From Bacteroidota bacterium (GTDB lineage Bacteria; Bacteroidota; Bacteroidia; Chitinophagales; Chitinophagaceae): 59,643 nucleotides of DNA. The DNA is taken from contig CANFOM010000016.1 of the NCBI GenBank assembly GCA_947448725.1, positions 1-59,643 on the forward strand, read 5' to 3'. Position numbers and translations under genes: made by a program. Positions 1 through 8,856 of this stretch are shown here, in pieces. The notes under the pieces are model-generated. The model saw only the letters and a list, made by a program, of their open reading frames with translations, was not told the origin of the DNA and did not search any database. Position 1 is the first letter of the stretch; every line of letters begins with the position of its first letter.

Positions 1-22
1 AGAATAACCTAAAAAAATAACA

Positions 23-1165
23 TTGAATTCAAAAATTAAAGTTTCTATTATTGGTGTCAAAGGCTATCCATATGTATATGGTGGCTATGAAACTTTAATT
101 AAAGAATTAGCCGAACGTTTAGTAACAAAGAATGTACAATTGACTATTTATTGTCATCGTAGTTTATTTAAAGATAAAATCAAGGAACATAATGGTATAC
201 GGTTGGTGTATATGCCATCCATAGAAATAAAGGTTTTAAGTCAATTAGTGCATTCGTTTTTAAGTACACTGCATGCATGCTTTAGTAAGTCAGATGTATT
301 ATTCTATGTTAATGTAGCCAATGGCCCTTTTGGAATGCTTACAAAATTATTTAGAAAAAAAACAGTGATCAATGTGGACGGGATGGAGTGGCTAAGGCCC
401 AAGTGGAAAGGATTTGGCGCCCGCTATTTTTATTTTGCAGCAAAACAAGCCACTAAATATTTTGATGTATTGGTAACAGACGCGCTGGAAATGCAAAAGA
501 CCTATTTAGAATTATTCCAAGCTAAATCGACTATGATTGCTTATGGGGCAGATAGCTTTTCTGAAAAATCAATTCAAGTTTTGGCGCCATGGAAATTAAA
601 AGAAAATGATTATTATTTAATAGTGGGTCGTTTAATTCCTGATAATAATTCTGATATCATCTTAGATGCATTTTTATCTTTTACAAGTACTAAAAAATTA
701 GTCATTGTTGGAGATGATGTATTTGACGATCCTTATGCATTAGGCATTAAAGAAAAAATTAAAAATAATCCAAATGTAATTTTTACGGGTTATGTAAAAG
801 ATCCTGAATTGTTATCTGCTTTGTATCAACATTGTTATGTTTATTTTCATGGGCATGAATTTGGCGGAACCAATCCTACCTTAATAAAAGCTTTAGCCGA
901 AGGAACCTGTATCTTGGCATTAAATACTAGATTTAATCAAGAGGTTTTACAAAATGGAAAATTTGGGATGTTTTTTGAAAAAGATGCCCAAAACTTAACA
1001 GCTATCTTAATCAAAATGGAACAAAAAGCAAGCCATGAGCAAGAGATGGTGGAGCAGTATAAAAATAATTCAAAACAAGGCATCAATAGCAGTTATAATT
1101 GGGAAGATATAACTGAACATTATTATCAAATTTTCTTAAATTTGCAGCATGAAAGGCATATTTAA
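23..1165 (+). CDS. Glycosyltransferase, DUF1972 plus GT4 type
   Basis: Cytoplasmic glycosyltransferase that should add a sugar to the lipid-linked repeat unit of a surface polysaccharide. The N-terminal motif IIGVKGYPYVYGGYETL is the signature of DUF1972, the acceptor-side half of a GT-B fold. The C-terminal half has a Glycos_transf_1 core: YYLIVGRLIPDNN, then FTGYVKDPELL, then the donor-binding stretch EFGGTNPTLIKALAEG. The 380-residue length is normal for the family. The start is a TTG placed immediately before the first conserved strand; there is no better ATG. Its 3' end overlaps the next gene by 17 bp, so the two are probably translationally coupled. Donor and acceptor cannot be read from the sequence. 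Confidence 0.85.
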   Translation: MNSKIKVSIIGVKGYPYVYGGYETLIKELAERLVTKNVQLTIYCHRSLFKDKIKEHNGIRLVYMPSIEIKVLSQLVHSFLSTLHACFSKSDVLFYVNVANGPFGMLTKLFRKKTVINVDGMEWLRPKWKGFGARYFYFAAKQATKYFDVLVTDALEMQKTYLELFQAKSTMIAYGADSFSEKSIQVLAPWKLKENDYYLIVGRLIPDNNSDIILDAFLSFTSTKKLVIVGDDVFDDPYALGIKEKIKNNPNVIFTGYVKDPELLSALYQHCYVYFHGHEFGGTNPTLIKALAEGTCILALNTRFNQEVLQNGKFGMFFEKDAQNLTAILIKMEQKASHEQEMVEQYKNNSKQGINSSYNWEDITEHYYQIFLNLQHERHI

Positions 1166-2552
1166 TAGATATTTGATTGCTAAAGTGGTTTTAGATTTGC
1201 CAGTGCTAATTTTAGCCTACAGCTTTTCATTTATTGTCAATCTAAAATTCAAAAATTCAGTACCTAATGCCGAGCAACTTATTTTTATTGCTACATCCAT
1301 TTTCACCTGGTATTTATCTGCAAGAATCTCAAAATTAAATACCGATCGTCGTTTTAATAAATTTGCCGAAGAAATTATTTTTATCACTTATACTTTAGTA
1401 ATATTTTCTATTATTCAATCTTCCTGTATTTTCTTTTTCAAACTATTTATATATTATAATGCGCAATTTTTTCTTACCTATATTTTAACTTTATATTTTT
1501 TATTGTTTATAGCAAAATATGCAGTCCGAAAATATTTACACGCTTTTACCAATAAAGGAAAAATATTTGAGCGCGTGTTATTAATTAGTGCTTCAGAATA
1601 TGCCAATCATTTTCATGATGTAATTAGTAAACACTCTTTTTATGGCTTTCAATGTATAGGGGCTGTTAATGAAAGTAATGAAGGATTTACCAATTGTCCT
1701 TATATAGGTAAGCCTAATGACTTGGTAAATATATTGGCCACTAATTTGGTAGATGAAGTTATTATTGCTTTGCCACAAGAAAAAGAAAAAGAGATCAATG
1801 ATATTATTACCATTTGCAATCAAAGCAATTTAAAAGTTAGAATTATCCCCGACTTTTTACATTTTTCAACCAGCCCTATGTTGATTGAAAATATTGGTGT
1901 CATACCCGTTATTAGTCAACAAGAACTTCCATTAGATGAATGGGTCAATCAATTGGTAAAAAGAGTATTTGACATTGTTTTTTCTTTACTATTTTTTATT
2001 TGCATTGCTTCTTGGTTATTTCCTATCATTGCTATTGTTATAAAAATAGGTTCAAAAGGGCCAGTATTTTATAAACAAAAAAGATGGGGTTTAAACAATA
2101 CACATATAGACGTGTATAAGTTTAGAACCATGTATTTTCAAGTGGAAACTTTTACCCCCGATGGAAAATTTATACAAACCGAAGAGCATGATGCGAGAGT
2201 AACTCCATTCGGAAAGTTTTTAAGAAAAACAAGTATTGATGAATTTCCGCAATTTTACAATGTATTAAAAGGCGATATGTCGGTGGTAGGTCCAAGGCCA
2301 CACTCTATTCCACACAATTTAGAATCACTCAACTTTGTAGTAAGCTATACCTTAAGACATATTATCAAACCCGGTATCACAGGCTGGGCGCAGGTAAATG
2401 GGTATAGAGGCATCACCAAAAATCATTTTGAGATGCAAAACAGAGTCAACTATGATTTATATTATATCAGAAAATGGAATTTTTGGTTAGACTGTCAAAT
2501 TGTTCTTCAAACCATCTTTAATTTATTAAAAGGAGATGACAATGTTTATTAA
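1149..2552 (+). CDS. WcaJ-like undecaprenyl-phosphate sugar-1-phosphate transferase
   Basis: Membrane phosphoglycosyl transferase that starts repeat-unit synthesis by moving a sugar-1-phosphate, typically glucose or galactose in this family, onto undecaprenyl phosphate. About four N-terminal hydrophobic segments (residues 10-130) are followed by a Rossmann-like CoA-binding-type domain and the C-terminal catalytic domain. Catalytic-domain motifs are KRVFDIVFSLLF, YKQKRWG, YKFRTM, RKTSIDEFPQFYNVLKGD, SVVGPRPH and KPGITGWAQVNGYRG. The length of 467 is typical of long-form enzymes (WcaJ, WbaP). It overlaps the genes on both sides, giving a compact operon start. A second, short initiating transferase lies at the far end of the window. 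Confidence 0.92.
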   Translation: MKGIFNRYLIAKVVLDLPVLILAYSFSFIVNLKFKNSVPNAEQLIFIATSIFTWYLSARISKLNTDRRFNKFAEEIIFITYTLVIFSIIQSSCIFFFKLFIYYNAQFFLTYILTLYFLLFIAKYAVRKYLHAFTNKGKIFERVLLISASEYANHFHDVISKHSFYGFQCIGAVNESNEGFTNCPYIGKPNDLVNILATNLVDEVIIALPQEKEKEINDIITICNQSNLKVRIIPDFLHFSTSPMLIENIGVIPVISQQELPLDEWVNQLVKRVFDIVFSLLFFICIASWLFPIIAIVIKIGSKGPVFYKQKRWGLNNTHIDVYKFRTMYFQVETFTPDGKFIQTEEHDARVTPFGKFLRKTSIDEFPQFYNVLKGDMSVVGPRPHSIPHNLESLNFVVSYTLRHIIKPGITGWAQVNGYRGITKNHFEMQNRVNYDLYYIRKWNFWLDCQIVLQTIFNLLKGDDNVY

Positions 2553-4185
2553 ACGCATTATTTTAATTGCGAGTATATTCATTGTTCATTCAGTAAAGGC
2601 CCAAGAAATACCCATAGCTACAAGCCATGGCGTGTATCTATTTTTAGATCAAATGGCATTACAATATGAATTCCCATGGAATGACTTAATGAAACCAGTT
2701 AGCCAAGGAGAAGTTATTATAGCTTTAGAAAAATTAAATGCACAAAAAGTAAACCTAACTATACAGCAACAAAAAGAATTATATTTTTATCGACAAGCAT
2801 TTTCTAAATTCAATCATCTAAATAATATAGATACTAATTATAAAAAAAATAACTTACTATCTTTTATAAATAAATGGACGGAAATAGGTTATGAAGAAAA
2901 TAAAAATAAAATAGATCTAAGGCCCTTAATAGGGACAACTATAAGTAACTATCAAGGTTCAACTATTTTGGAACGTAATATAGGTGCAACGCTTTCAGGT
3001 AGTTTTGAAAATAAATTTGATTATTTTTTCTCTTATCGAGACATTAGTATAGATGGCAATGGTATAAAAAATATTCCAAGTATCGGTGCACCATTAAAAT
3101 ATGTAAATGTTGGTGATGTTACCAATGCCAAAAGTAAAAATTATAATGAGTTAAGGGCTAGCTTGGCGTACCATTTTAAAAATGGAGTGGTAAGTATAGG
3201 TCAGGATAGGTTCAGTTGGGGCTATGGACAAGATGCACAAATTGTATTATCACAAAATGCACCTGCCTACCCTAATATTAAATTAAAGTATAACCCCTTT
3301 AAATGGATGCAGTTTAATTATATGCATGCTTGGTTACAATCTAGTTTGGTGGACAGTGCTCAAACTTATTCATATAATACAACTACCTATGGTGGTTATC
3401 ATCAACAGTATAAGCCTAAGTTTTTTGCCATCCATTCAATTACTTTTATACCAAAAACTGGTATAGAATTAAGTATTGGTGAATCTATCGTTTATACCAA
3501 TCAATTGAATCCGGGTTATTTAATACCCATTATGTATTTTAAGTCATTTGATAATACAAGCAGCAATCAAAATATATTGGCGGGCGATAATGGACAAATG
3601 TTTTTGGGTTTTTCATTAAGAAGATGGATACCGCAAACACAATTGTATGGGCAGTTATTTATAGATGAAATTAGGCTTACAAAAATGTTCTCTACAGAAA
3701 ATCGCAATCAATTAGGCTATCAGCTTGGAATAAAAAAAGCAAATTGGTTTGGAAATGAAAAATGGGTAATGGGTGCCGAGTATACCCGCAATCGTCCTTT
3801 TATATACACCAATATCAACCCAATTTTAAATTATACGCATCATGATCAAAATTTAGGCGATTGGATGGGTAATAATGCCGATAGGACAGTTTTATATGCA
3901 CAATACACACCCGCGCCAAAACTATTTGCTAAAATAAGTTATGAAATTATCCGGAAAGGTGGCACTGGAACCATTGATGATCAATACCTTGCTAATCCGC
4001 AACCCCCGTTTTTATTCGATCCATTGTTTACGCAAAAAAGTATGAATCTCGAGGTCCGCTATCAATGGCTAAGAAATATTCACTTGCAACTATTGACCAG
4101 TTTTACTTCCTTAAATAAGCTCCCAAGCAATAGTTGGACAAATGCCAATTATATGCAAGCTGGCCTATATATGGGATTATATTAA
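2542..4185 (+). CDS. Wzi-like outer-membrane beta-barrel protein (1 of 3)
   Basis: Probable outer-membrane protein for surface attachment or assembly of the polysaccharide. A cleavable signal peptide (MFIKRIILIASIFIVHSVKA, then QE) is followed by a long region of alternating polar and aromatic strands typical of a beta barrel, ending in an aromatic-rich strand. The start at 2542 is preferred over the ATG at 2536 because AGGAG at 2531-2535 then sits six bases upstream. It overlaps the upstream transferase gene. It is the most diverged of three similar proteins here (others at 6359 and 9881). Phrases such as GYLIPIMYFKSF fit the Wzi-like family but less clearly than in the other two. A generic barrel protein is the alternative. 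Confidence 0.65.
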   Translation: MFIKRIILIASIFIVHSVKAQEIPIATSHGVYLFLDQMALQYEFPWNDLMKPVSQGEVIIALEKLNAQKVNLTIQQQKELYFYRQAFSKFNHLNNIDTNYKKNNLLSFINKWTEIGYEENKNKIDLRPLIGTTISNYQGSTILERNIGATLSGSFENKFDYFFSYRDISIDGNGIKNIPSIGAPLKYVNVGDVTNAKSKNYNELRASLAYHFKNGVVSIGQDRFSWGYGQDAQIVLSQNAPAYPNIKLKYNPFKWMQFNYMHAWLQSSLVDSAQTYSYNTTTYGGYHQQYKPKFFAIHSITFIPKTGIELSIGESIVYTNQLNPGYLIPIMYFKSFDNTSSNQNILAGDNGQMFLGFSLRRWIPQTQLYGQLFIDEIRLTKMFSTENRNQLGYQLGIKKANWFGNEKWVMGAEYTRNRPFIYTNINPILNYTHHDQNLGDWMGNNADRTVLYAQYTPAPKLFAKISYEIIRKGGTGTIDDQYLANPQPPFLFDPLFTQKSMNLEVRYQWLRNIHLQLLTSFTSLNKLPSNSWTNANYMQAGLYMGLY

Positions 4186-4294
4186 TATAAAAACTCCATT
4201 TATTTAGGCCTGTTTACTGCAGTTTGTCTAATTTTGATACAATTCCCCCTTATTCTTTCATTAAGTAGTTAAAACCATAAAATCGGCATCCTAA

Positions 4295-4327
4295 TTGGAA
4301 AGGTTCCTATATTTTTTGGTATTTTTG
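4295..4327 (+). promoter_or_regulatory. Bacteroidota-type promoter upstream of the lipoprotein gene
   Basis: TTGG at 4295-4298 (consensus -33 TTTG) and TATTTTTG at 4320-4327 (perfect match to -7 TAnnTTTG) are separated by 21 bp. Transcription would start near 4334, so the hairpin element at 4353 would lie in the 5' leader of the mRNA. The same layout with the same distances occurs at 20263-20295. Confidence 0.6.
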
Positions 4328-4352
4328 TAATGTGTGAATAAACCTTTGTTTT

Positions 4353-4398
4353 TTAGTCACTTGCGTGTAAAAATGTGACTAAGAGTAACGAAGTATTA
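4353..4398 (+). promoter_or_regulatory. Leader hairpin element, copy 1
   Basis: Perfect 8-bp inverted repeat TTAGTCAC (4353-4360) and GTGACTAA (4375-4382) with a 14-base loop. It is followed by GAGTAACGAAGTATTAT, the weakened counterpart of a second mini-hairpin seen intact in copies 2 and 3. The first arm lies exactly 25 bases after the -7 box, as in copy 2. It probably acts as an RNA leader structure or a protein-binding site; its function is unknown. Confidence 0.65.
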
Positions 4399-4419
4399 TC
4401 CAAAATTTTAATATAAATA

Positions 4420-5097
4420 ATGTTAAAACAAATTTCGCTTTTAAAATACGTAAAACTTGTTTTTGCTATTAGTGTATTGAACCTATTAGCTGGTTGTATC
4501 AAATCGGGATATAATGAAGCAACGGTATATGACAATGATTTTAAAAAAGGGTCAACGGAAAAATTAAAAGGGGCCTTATTGTATAAAAAAAACGACGAAT
4601 TTTTTATTGGTCGATACAATAATGGTGGCTTCTCATTGAACCTGGATAATTTGCCCGCACATACGGCCATCGAAATAACTGTGCAACCCTATTTGCACGA
4701 TAGCTGGGATGGCAATAATAATTATGGAGGTATTGATGGGCCAGATATTTGGACCATGTATGCAGATGGACAAGAATTAGTGAATTCTAGTTTTTCAAAT
4801 TCCCCTTGTAATTCCATGTATTGTTTATTCCAATCCTATCCTGCTAAATACAGTGGAGGCATTATCAATAACCCACCTAAAACAGATGTAATGAGTTTGC
4901 TACCTGGATTTTGTTATACAGGCTATACTTATGGTACATCCGTCTATAAAATTGTAAAAACTATATCACATACTAAAAGCACTTTGACGATCAATTTTAA
5001 GGATTACTTGGTTCAAACAAATGTGCCAGATCCTATGTGTGATGAATCCTGGTCGGTGGGGTTATTAAAAGTAAAAGTATTAAATACAACACCTTAA
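4420..5097 (+). CDS. Putative lipoprotein of unknown function
   Basis: A secreted, lipid-anchored protein of 225 residues that I cannot assign to a family. The N-terminus (MLKQISLLKYVKL) leads into a hydrophobic stretch ending in the lipobox LAGC, with Cys25 as the lipidation site and IKSG after it. The mature part is rich in Gly, Asn, Asp and Tyr and has several Cys (for example NSPCNSMYC and GFCYTGY), suggesting disulfides and a beta-sandwich-like fold. It has its own promoter and the repeated leader hairpin, so it may be controlled separately from its neighbours. Its location between Wzi-like and flippase genes suggests a role in surface polysaccharide assembly, but that is context only. 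Confidence 0.75.
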   Translation: MLKQISLLKYVKLVFAISVLNLLAGCIKSGYNEATVYDNDFKKGSTEKLKGALLYKKNDEFFIGRYNNGGFSLNLDNLPAHTAIEITVQPYLHDSWDGNNNYGGIDGPDIWTMYADGQELVNSSFSNSPCNSMYCLFQSYPAKYSGGIINNPPKTDVMSLLPGFCYTGYTYGTSVYKIVKTISHTKSTLTINFKDYLVQTNVPDPMCDESWSVGLLKVKVLNTTP

Positions 5098-5127
5098 AAA
5101 AGGAAAGTAATAACAAAAATTTTTCTA

Positions 5128-6375
5128 TTGAAATTTCAGTTTCCCATTATTAATCAGTTCGTATCTATTTTAGCTTTAAATGTAACCAATACATTATTTC
5201 AGCTAATACTCATACCTATACTCATTAATCATACGGCTACCAATCAATTGGGGCCTTATTTTTTAGCATTGTCTTTTTCGGTATTGGCATCTATTTTTGT
5301 AAATTTTGGAACTTCGCAAACATCAGTAGTTGAAATTAAAAAAGCAGCCAATGAAAATGAAAGGCATACTATTTTAGTAGAAACTTTGGCCTTAAGATTT
5401 CTACCCTTATGTATAGGAATTATTATTTCATGCTTATTGCCCATTTTGATAAATAATGGAATTTATTATTTATTGGTATTGCCTATAATCATTGCAGAAT
5501 TTATTAATCCTCAATTTTATTTAATTGCTATTTATAAAATAAACAGGTATACATTTCTGAATTTTATTTTACGCGCTGTTGTTATCATTGCTATTATTAT
5601 ATTAAAAGACAATAAAAATTTAATTGAAATTACTTTATTGGGTACTGGCTTCGCTATGCTGGCCTTAAATATTATTTACTTGCCATTCACTTTTTTAAAA
5701 GAAAGAATTAGCCCAGCGCTACCAAGTTTCAAAAAAATAAAAGAACTGTATTCAACGCATGTTTTAGTTGTGGGCAATGGCTTAACGGTACATTTACAAC
5801 AGTCTATGTTCTTATTTGCATTGCCTTCGTTTGTAACCCCCATTTTTTTATCCGCCTACGGCTTAATTGATAAATTAATTTCTAGTTTTAGAATGCTGGT
5901 GAATGCATATAGTTCGTCTGTAATGCCTCATGCAGCCACTCATCATCAAATGGGCTTTGAGCGTTGGAAAATTTTCAAGCAGCAACAAAATAGGTTATTG
6001 TTTGTACTTTGTCTTGCAGCAGGCGTCATTATGTATATTTTCCCAGAACAATTGTTAACGATATTATTTTTAGGAAAAAATAACAATCAATCATTTTTTA
6101 GTGAAGCCACGCAATTGGTAAAAATAATTAGCCCTGTACCCTTACTCATTGCGTTGAATGTTTTAAATGTATCAGAATTAATTCTCGAAAAGAAATTTTT
6201 AATTTATTTAGGTGCTGGTTTGTTGGTGTTGCTTATTTCTTTGTTTTCAATTGATGCCTTAAAATTAGGCTTGCCTGCTAAATATGCAGGTTATTATCCA
6301 GTAGTCATAGAAGGAGCTTGTTTGCTTATTTATTCTGTCATTGTTCAAAAAATTAGAAATGAGCAAAGCAGGTAA
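5128..6375 (+). CDS. Wzx-like polysaccharide flippase
   Basis: Integral membrane protein of 415 residues with about twelve hydrophobic helices throughout, of the MATE/oligosaccharide-flippase superfamily. It should move the undecaprenyl-linked repeat unit across the inner membrane. The start is a TTG (giving MKFQFPIINQFVSILALNV); the first helix follows directly. Motifs are weak, as is normal for Wzx. The pattern of an N-terminal helix pair, a charged cytoplasmic loop (VEIKKAANENERH) and a late LFLGKNN loop fits the family. The next gene overlaps its 3' end. A second flippase of this class lies at 32986, so each module has its own. Confidence 0.8.
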   Translation: MKFQFPIINQFVSILALNVTNTLFQLILIPILINHTATNQLGPYFLALSFSVLASIFVNFGTSQTSVVEIKKAANENERHTILVETLALRFLPLCIGIIISCLLPILINNGIYYLLVLPIIIAEFINPQFYLIAIYKINRYTFLNFILRAVVIIAIIILKDNKNLIEITLLGTGFAMLALNIIYLPFTFLKERISPALPSFKKIKELYSTHVLVVGNGLTVHLQQSMFLFALPSFVTPIFLSAYGLIDKLISSFRMLVNAYSSSVMPHAATHHQMGFERWKIFKQQQNRLLFVLCLAAGVIMYIFPEQLLTILFLGKNNNQSFFSEATQLVKIISPVPLLIALNVLNVSELILEKKFLIYLGAGLLVLLISLFSIDALKLGLPAKYAGYYPVVIEGACLLIYSVIVQKIRNEQSR

Positions 6376-7930
6376 TCAAGAAAAACATAAGCTAGACTTA
6401 CTTGTTTTAACATTACTCGTATTTATACCCTTTTTCGCTAAAGCGCAAGCCGATCTTAGAACCGACAATTACGTTCCAATAAATAATTACTGGGAGGATT
6501 CTTTTAAAAGTAATCAACTAAAAATACATGCTTTGCCGTTTTTAATGAAATGGCAGGACGTGAAAGATTATCCTTATAATTGGAACGACGGAGCTATGAT
6601 ACCCGCCAAAGGTTTACAGCGATTAACAAGATTTGGGGTGCATACGCAATGGAAATTTATAGAACTACAATTAGCCCCTGAATTTGTATTGGCAGAAAAT
6701 CTTGATTTTGACCAGTTCTCCTTAAATCTAGCGCAAGTACATTGGAAAGATTATTATCGGTTTTATAATTTTATCGAATTGCCAGAGCGCATGGGTGATA
6801 AGCAATATGTACAAAATTTTCCAGGACAATCTTTTTTAAAATTCCATTACAAAAAACTGGCATTGGGTATCTCCACTGAAAATAAATGGTGGGGTCCTTC
6901 GCAACGTAATTCACTTTTATTATCCAATACAGGTGCAGGATTTCCACATATAACTTTAGCCAGTCAAAAACCACTTGATTCAAAAATTGGAACTTTTAAT
7001 TTTGAATTAATAACAGGGGCTTTAACCAATGGAAAGTATACTCCGCCAGAACCCTACAAAACATTTAATGGCAATTTGATGTATGTGCCTAAGCAAAATG
7101 AACTAAGAATCATCAATGGGTTTACCCTTAGCTATCAACCCAAATGGATGAACCATTTAACATTAGGGGTGGCACAAATGTATATGCAGTATCAAAGGGA
7201 TATGCTTTATTGGCAGGACTATTTACCTATTAAAAATATTGTTTCAAAGTTTAATAACGATCGAGTAGAGGCGCCCATAATACTTACCGAATTTAATTTT
7301 AAGTACATAATGCCGGAAGTGGGCGCCGAAATGTATGGTGAATTTGGATGGAATTTAAATCAAACCACATTCAGAAATTGGATCATCCAACCCGATAAAG
7401 GATTTGCCAGTGTTTTAGGCATTAAAAAAACATTTCCAACTCAAAAAAAATATTATTGGGAGTTGTTGGGCGAAATAACGCAATTACAATTGCTAACCAG
7501 GGCCGAACAATTTACAACGGGCGTGCCACCTAGTTGGTATTTAGGATCCAATGTAAGACAGGGCTATACCAATGATGGACAATTGTTAGGCGCAGGCGTT
7601 GGGCCAGGAGGCTCGGCACAATTTGTTGAATTTAATTGGAGAAAAAATAAAAATAGAGTTGGACTTGCGGTGGAGAGAAGGGTACACAATAATGATTTTT
7701 ATGAGTACACTTTTGTGGGGTCTCAGGATTTTAGAAGATTTTATGTAGATTTTGCTACCACTTTAAAAATAGACTGGCAGTATAAAAAGTTAACCATCGC
7801 ACCAAGACTAAGTTATATTAGCACCAATAACTACAACTGGATGTTGTATCAGCCACAAAATATTTACTTTATCACTGGCCGGGATTTAAATCAGTGGGTA
7901 GGCCAATTGAATATTCAATACCAATTGTAA
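6359..7930 (+). CDS. Capsule assembly Wzi family outer-membrane protein (2 of 3)
   Basis: Predicted outer-membrane beta barrel of the Wzi family, which in Escherichia coli binds capsule at the cell surface. The N-terminus MSKAGNQEKHK precedes a hydrophobic segment ending FFAKAQA, a signal peptide. The body contains the family-type motifs KWWGPSQRNSLLLSNTGAGF and SYQPKWMNHLTLG and many short amphipathic strands. ATG at 6359 is preferred to the TTG at 6341. It overlaps the flippase gene by 17 bp. Length (523 residues from this start) is typical. It resembles the protein encoded at 9881 in motif order, pointing to an old duplication. Confidence 0.8.
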   Translation: MSKAGNQEKHKLDLLVLTLLVFIPFFAKAQADLRTDNYVPINNYWEDSFKSNQLKIHALPFLMKWQDVKDYPYNWNDGAMIPAKGLQRLTRFGVHTQWKFIELQLAPEFVLAENLDFDQFSLNLAQVHWKDYYRFYNFIELPERMGDKQYVQNFPGQSFLKFHYKKLALGISTENKWWGPSQRNSLLLSNTGAGFPHITLASQKPLDSKIGTFNFELITGALTNGKYTPPEPYKTFNGNLMYVPKQNELRIINGFTLSYQPKWMNHLTLGVAQMYMQYQRDMLYWQDYLPIKNIVSKFNNDRVEAPIILTEFNFKYIMPEVGAEMYGEFGWNLNQTTFRNWIIQPDKGFASVLGIKKTFPTQKKYYWELLGEITQLQLLTRAEQFTTGVPPSWYLGSNVRQGYTNDGQLLGAGVGPGGSAQFVEFNWRKNKNRVGLAVERRVHNNDFYEYTFVGSQDFRRFYVDFATTLKIDWQYKKLTIAPRLSYISTNNYNWMLYQPQNIYFITGRDLNQWVGQLNIQYQL

Positions 7931-7932
7931 AA

Positions 7933-8856
7933 ATGACGCAAAAAAAATTAGCCCTTGTAATTATCAATTGGAATAGTTATGACTTAACTAAAGATACTTT
8001 AAGTTCATTGGCAGAAACCAGCTATAAAAATTATGATATTATTGTGGTGGACAATAATTCTACGGATGCCTCTGCAGCGCAATTAGAAAAAGAATTTCCT
8101 GCTATTATTTTATTAAGGTCTGATGAAAACAAAGGTTTTACTGGTGGAAACAATATAGGGTTTGAGTATGCGCTACAAAATGGTTATGAATATGTGATGA
8201 TGTTGAACAATGATGTAGGTGTAGAACCCAATTTTTTAGAACCTTTGGTAGCGAAATTAGATAGCGATAACAATATAGGTGGTGTACAACCTTTAATATA
8301 TTTTTATCATGACCACGAATTAATTTGGAATGCAGGCAGTAGGTATAATCCCGTGTTTGGCATACCTTATATTTTAGGATATAATCGTAAAGACAAAGGG
8401 CAGGTACAAAGACAAAAGCAAAAGTCAATAGACTGGATAACAGGATGCGCTTTTATGATGCGCACCGAAGTGCTTAAGAAAGTAGGCTTATTAAAACAAG
8501 ATTTTTTTATTTATTACGAAGATGTGGATCTGTCCTTTAGAATAAAAGCGGCTGGCTATGCCTTAGCTTACGAACCTAGTTCGGTTATTTATCATATAGC
8601 AGGCATGTCTCATAAGTCGAAAGAAAAATTGAAAGAGGGCTACTTAAATCCGAAAGTGCATTACTTAAATGCGCGAAACCGCCTATTTGTGCTAAAAGGG
8701 TATACCAAAACCATAGCCATACCCACTGTTATCTTATATCAAATAATATATTTTTTTGGCATCAGTTTCTATTTTATTTTTAGGCGTCGATGGCAAAAGT
8801 TAAGGGCCTGGAATAAAGGAATGAAAGAAGGGCTATTGAACACTGTTGAAAATTAA
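7933..8856 (+). CDS. Family 2 glycosyltransferase
   Basis: GT-A fold inverting glycosyltransferase, similar in layout to rhamnosyltransferase-type GT2 enzymes. The sequence LALVIINWNSYDLTKDTL opens the nucleotide-binding domain. VVDNNSTD, GGNNIGFEYA and MMLNNDVGV (the DXD-like metal site) follow, then WITGCAFMMR and the acceptor-side FIYYEDVDLSFR. A hydrophobic helix near the C-terminus (TVILYQIIYFFGISFYFIF) suggests membrane association. The ATG at 7933 places the start just before the first strand and three bases after the upstream stop. It probably transfers one sugar of the module 1 repeat unit. Confidence 0.88.
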   Translation: MTQKKLALVIINWNSYDLTKDTLSSLAETSYKNYDIIVVDNNSTDASAAQLEKEFPAIILLRSDENKGFTGGNNIGFEYALQNGYEYVMMLNNDVGVEPNFLEPLVAKLDSDNNIGGVQPLIYFYHDHELIWNAGSRYNPVFGIPYILGYNRKDKGQVQRQKQKSIDWITGCAFMMRTEVLKKVGLLKQDFFIYYEDVDLSFRIKAAGYALAYEPSSVIYHIAGMSHKSKEKLKEGYLNPKVHYLNARNRLFVLKGYTKTIAIPTVILYQIIYFFGISFYFIFRRRWQKLRAWNKGMKEGLLNTVEN

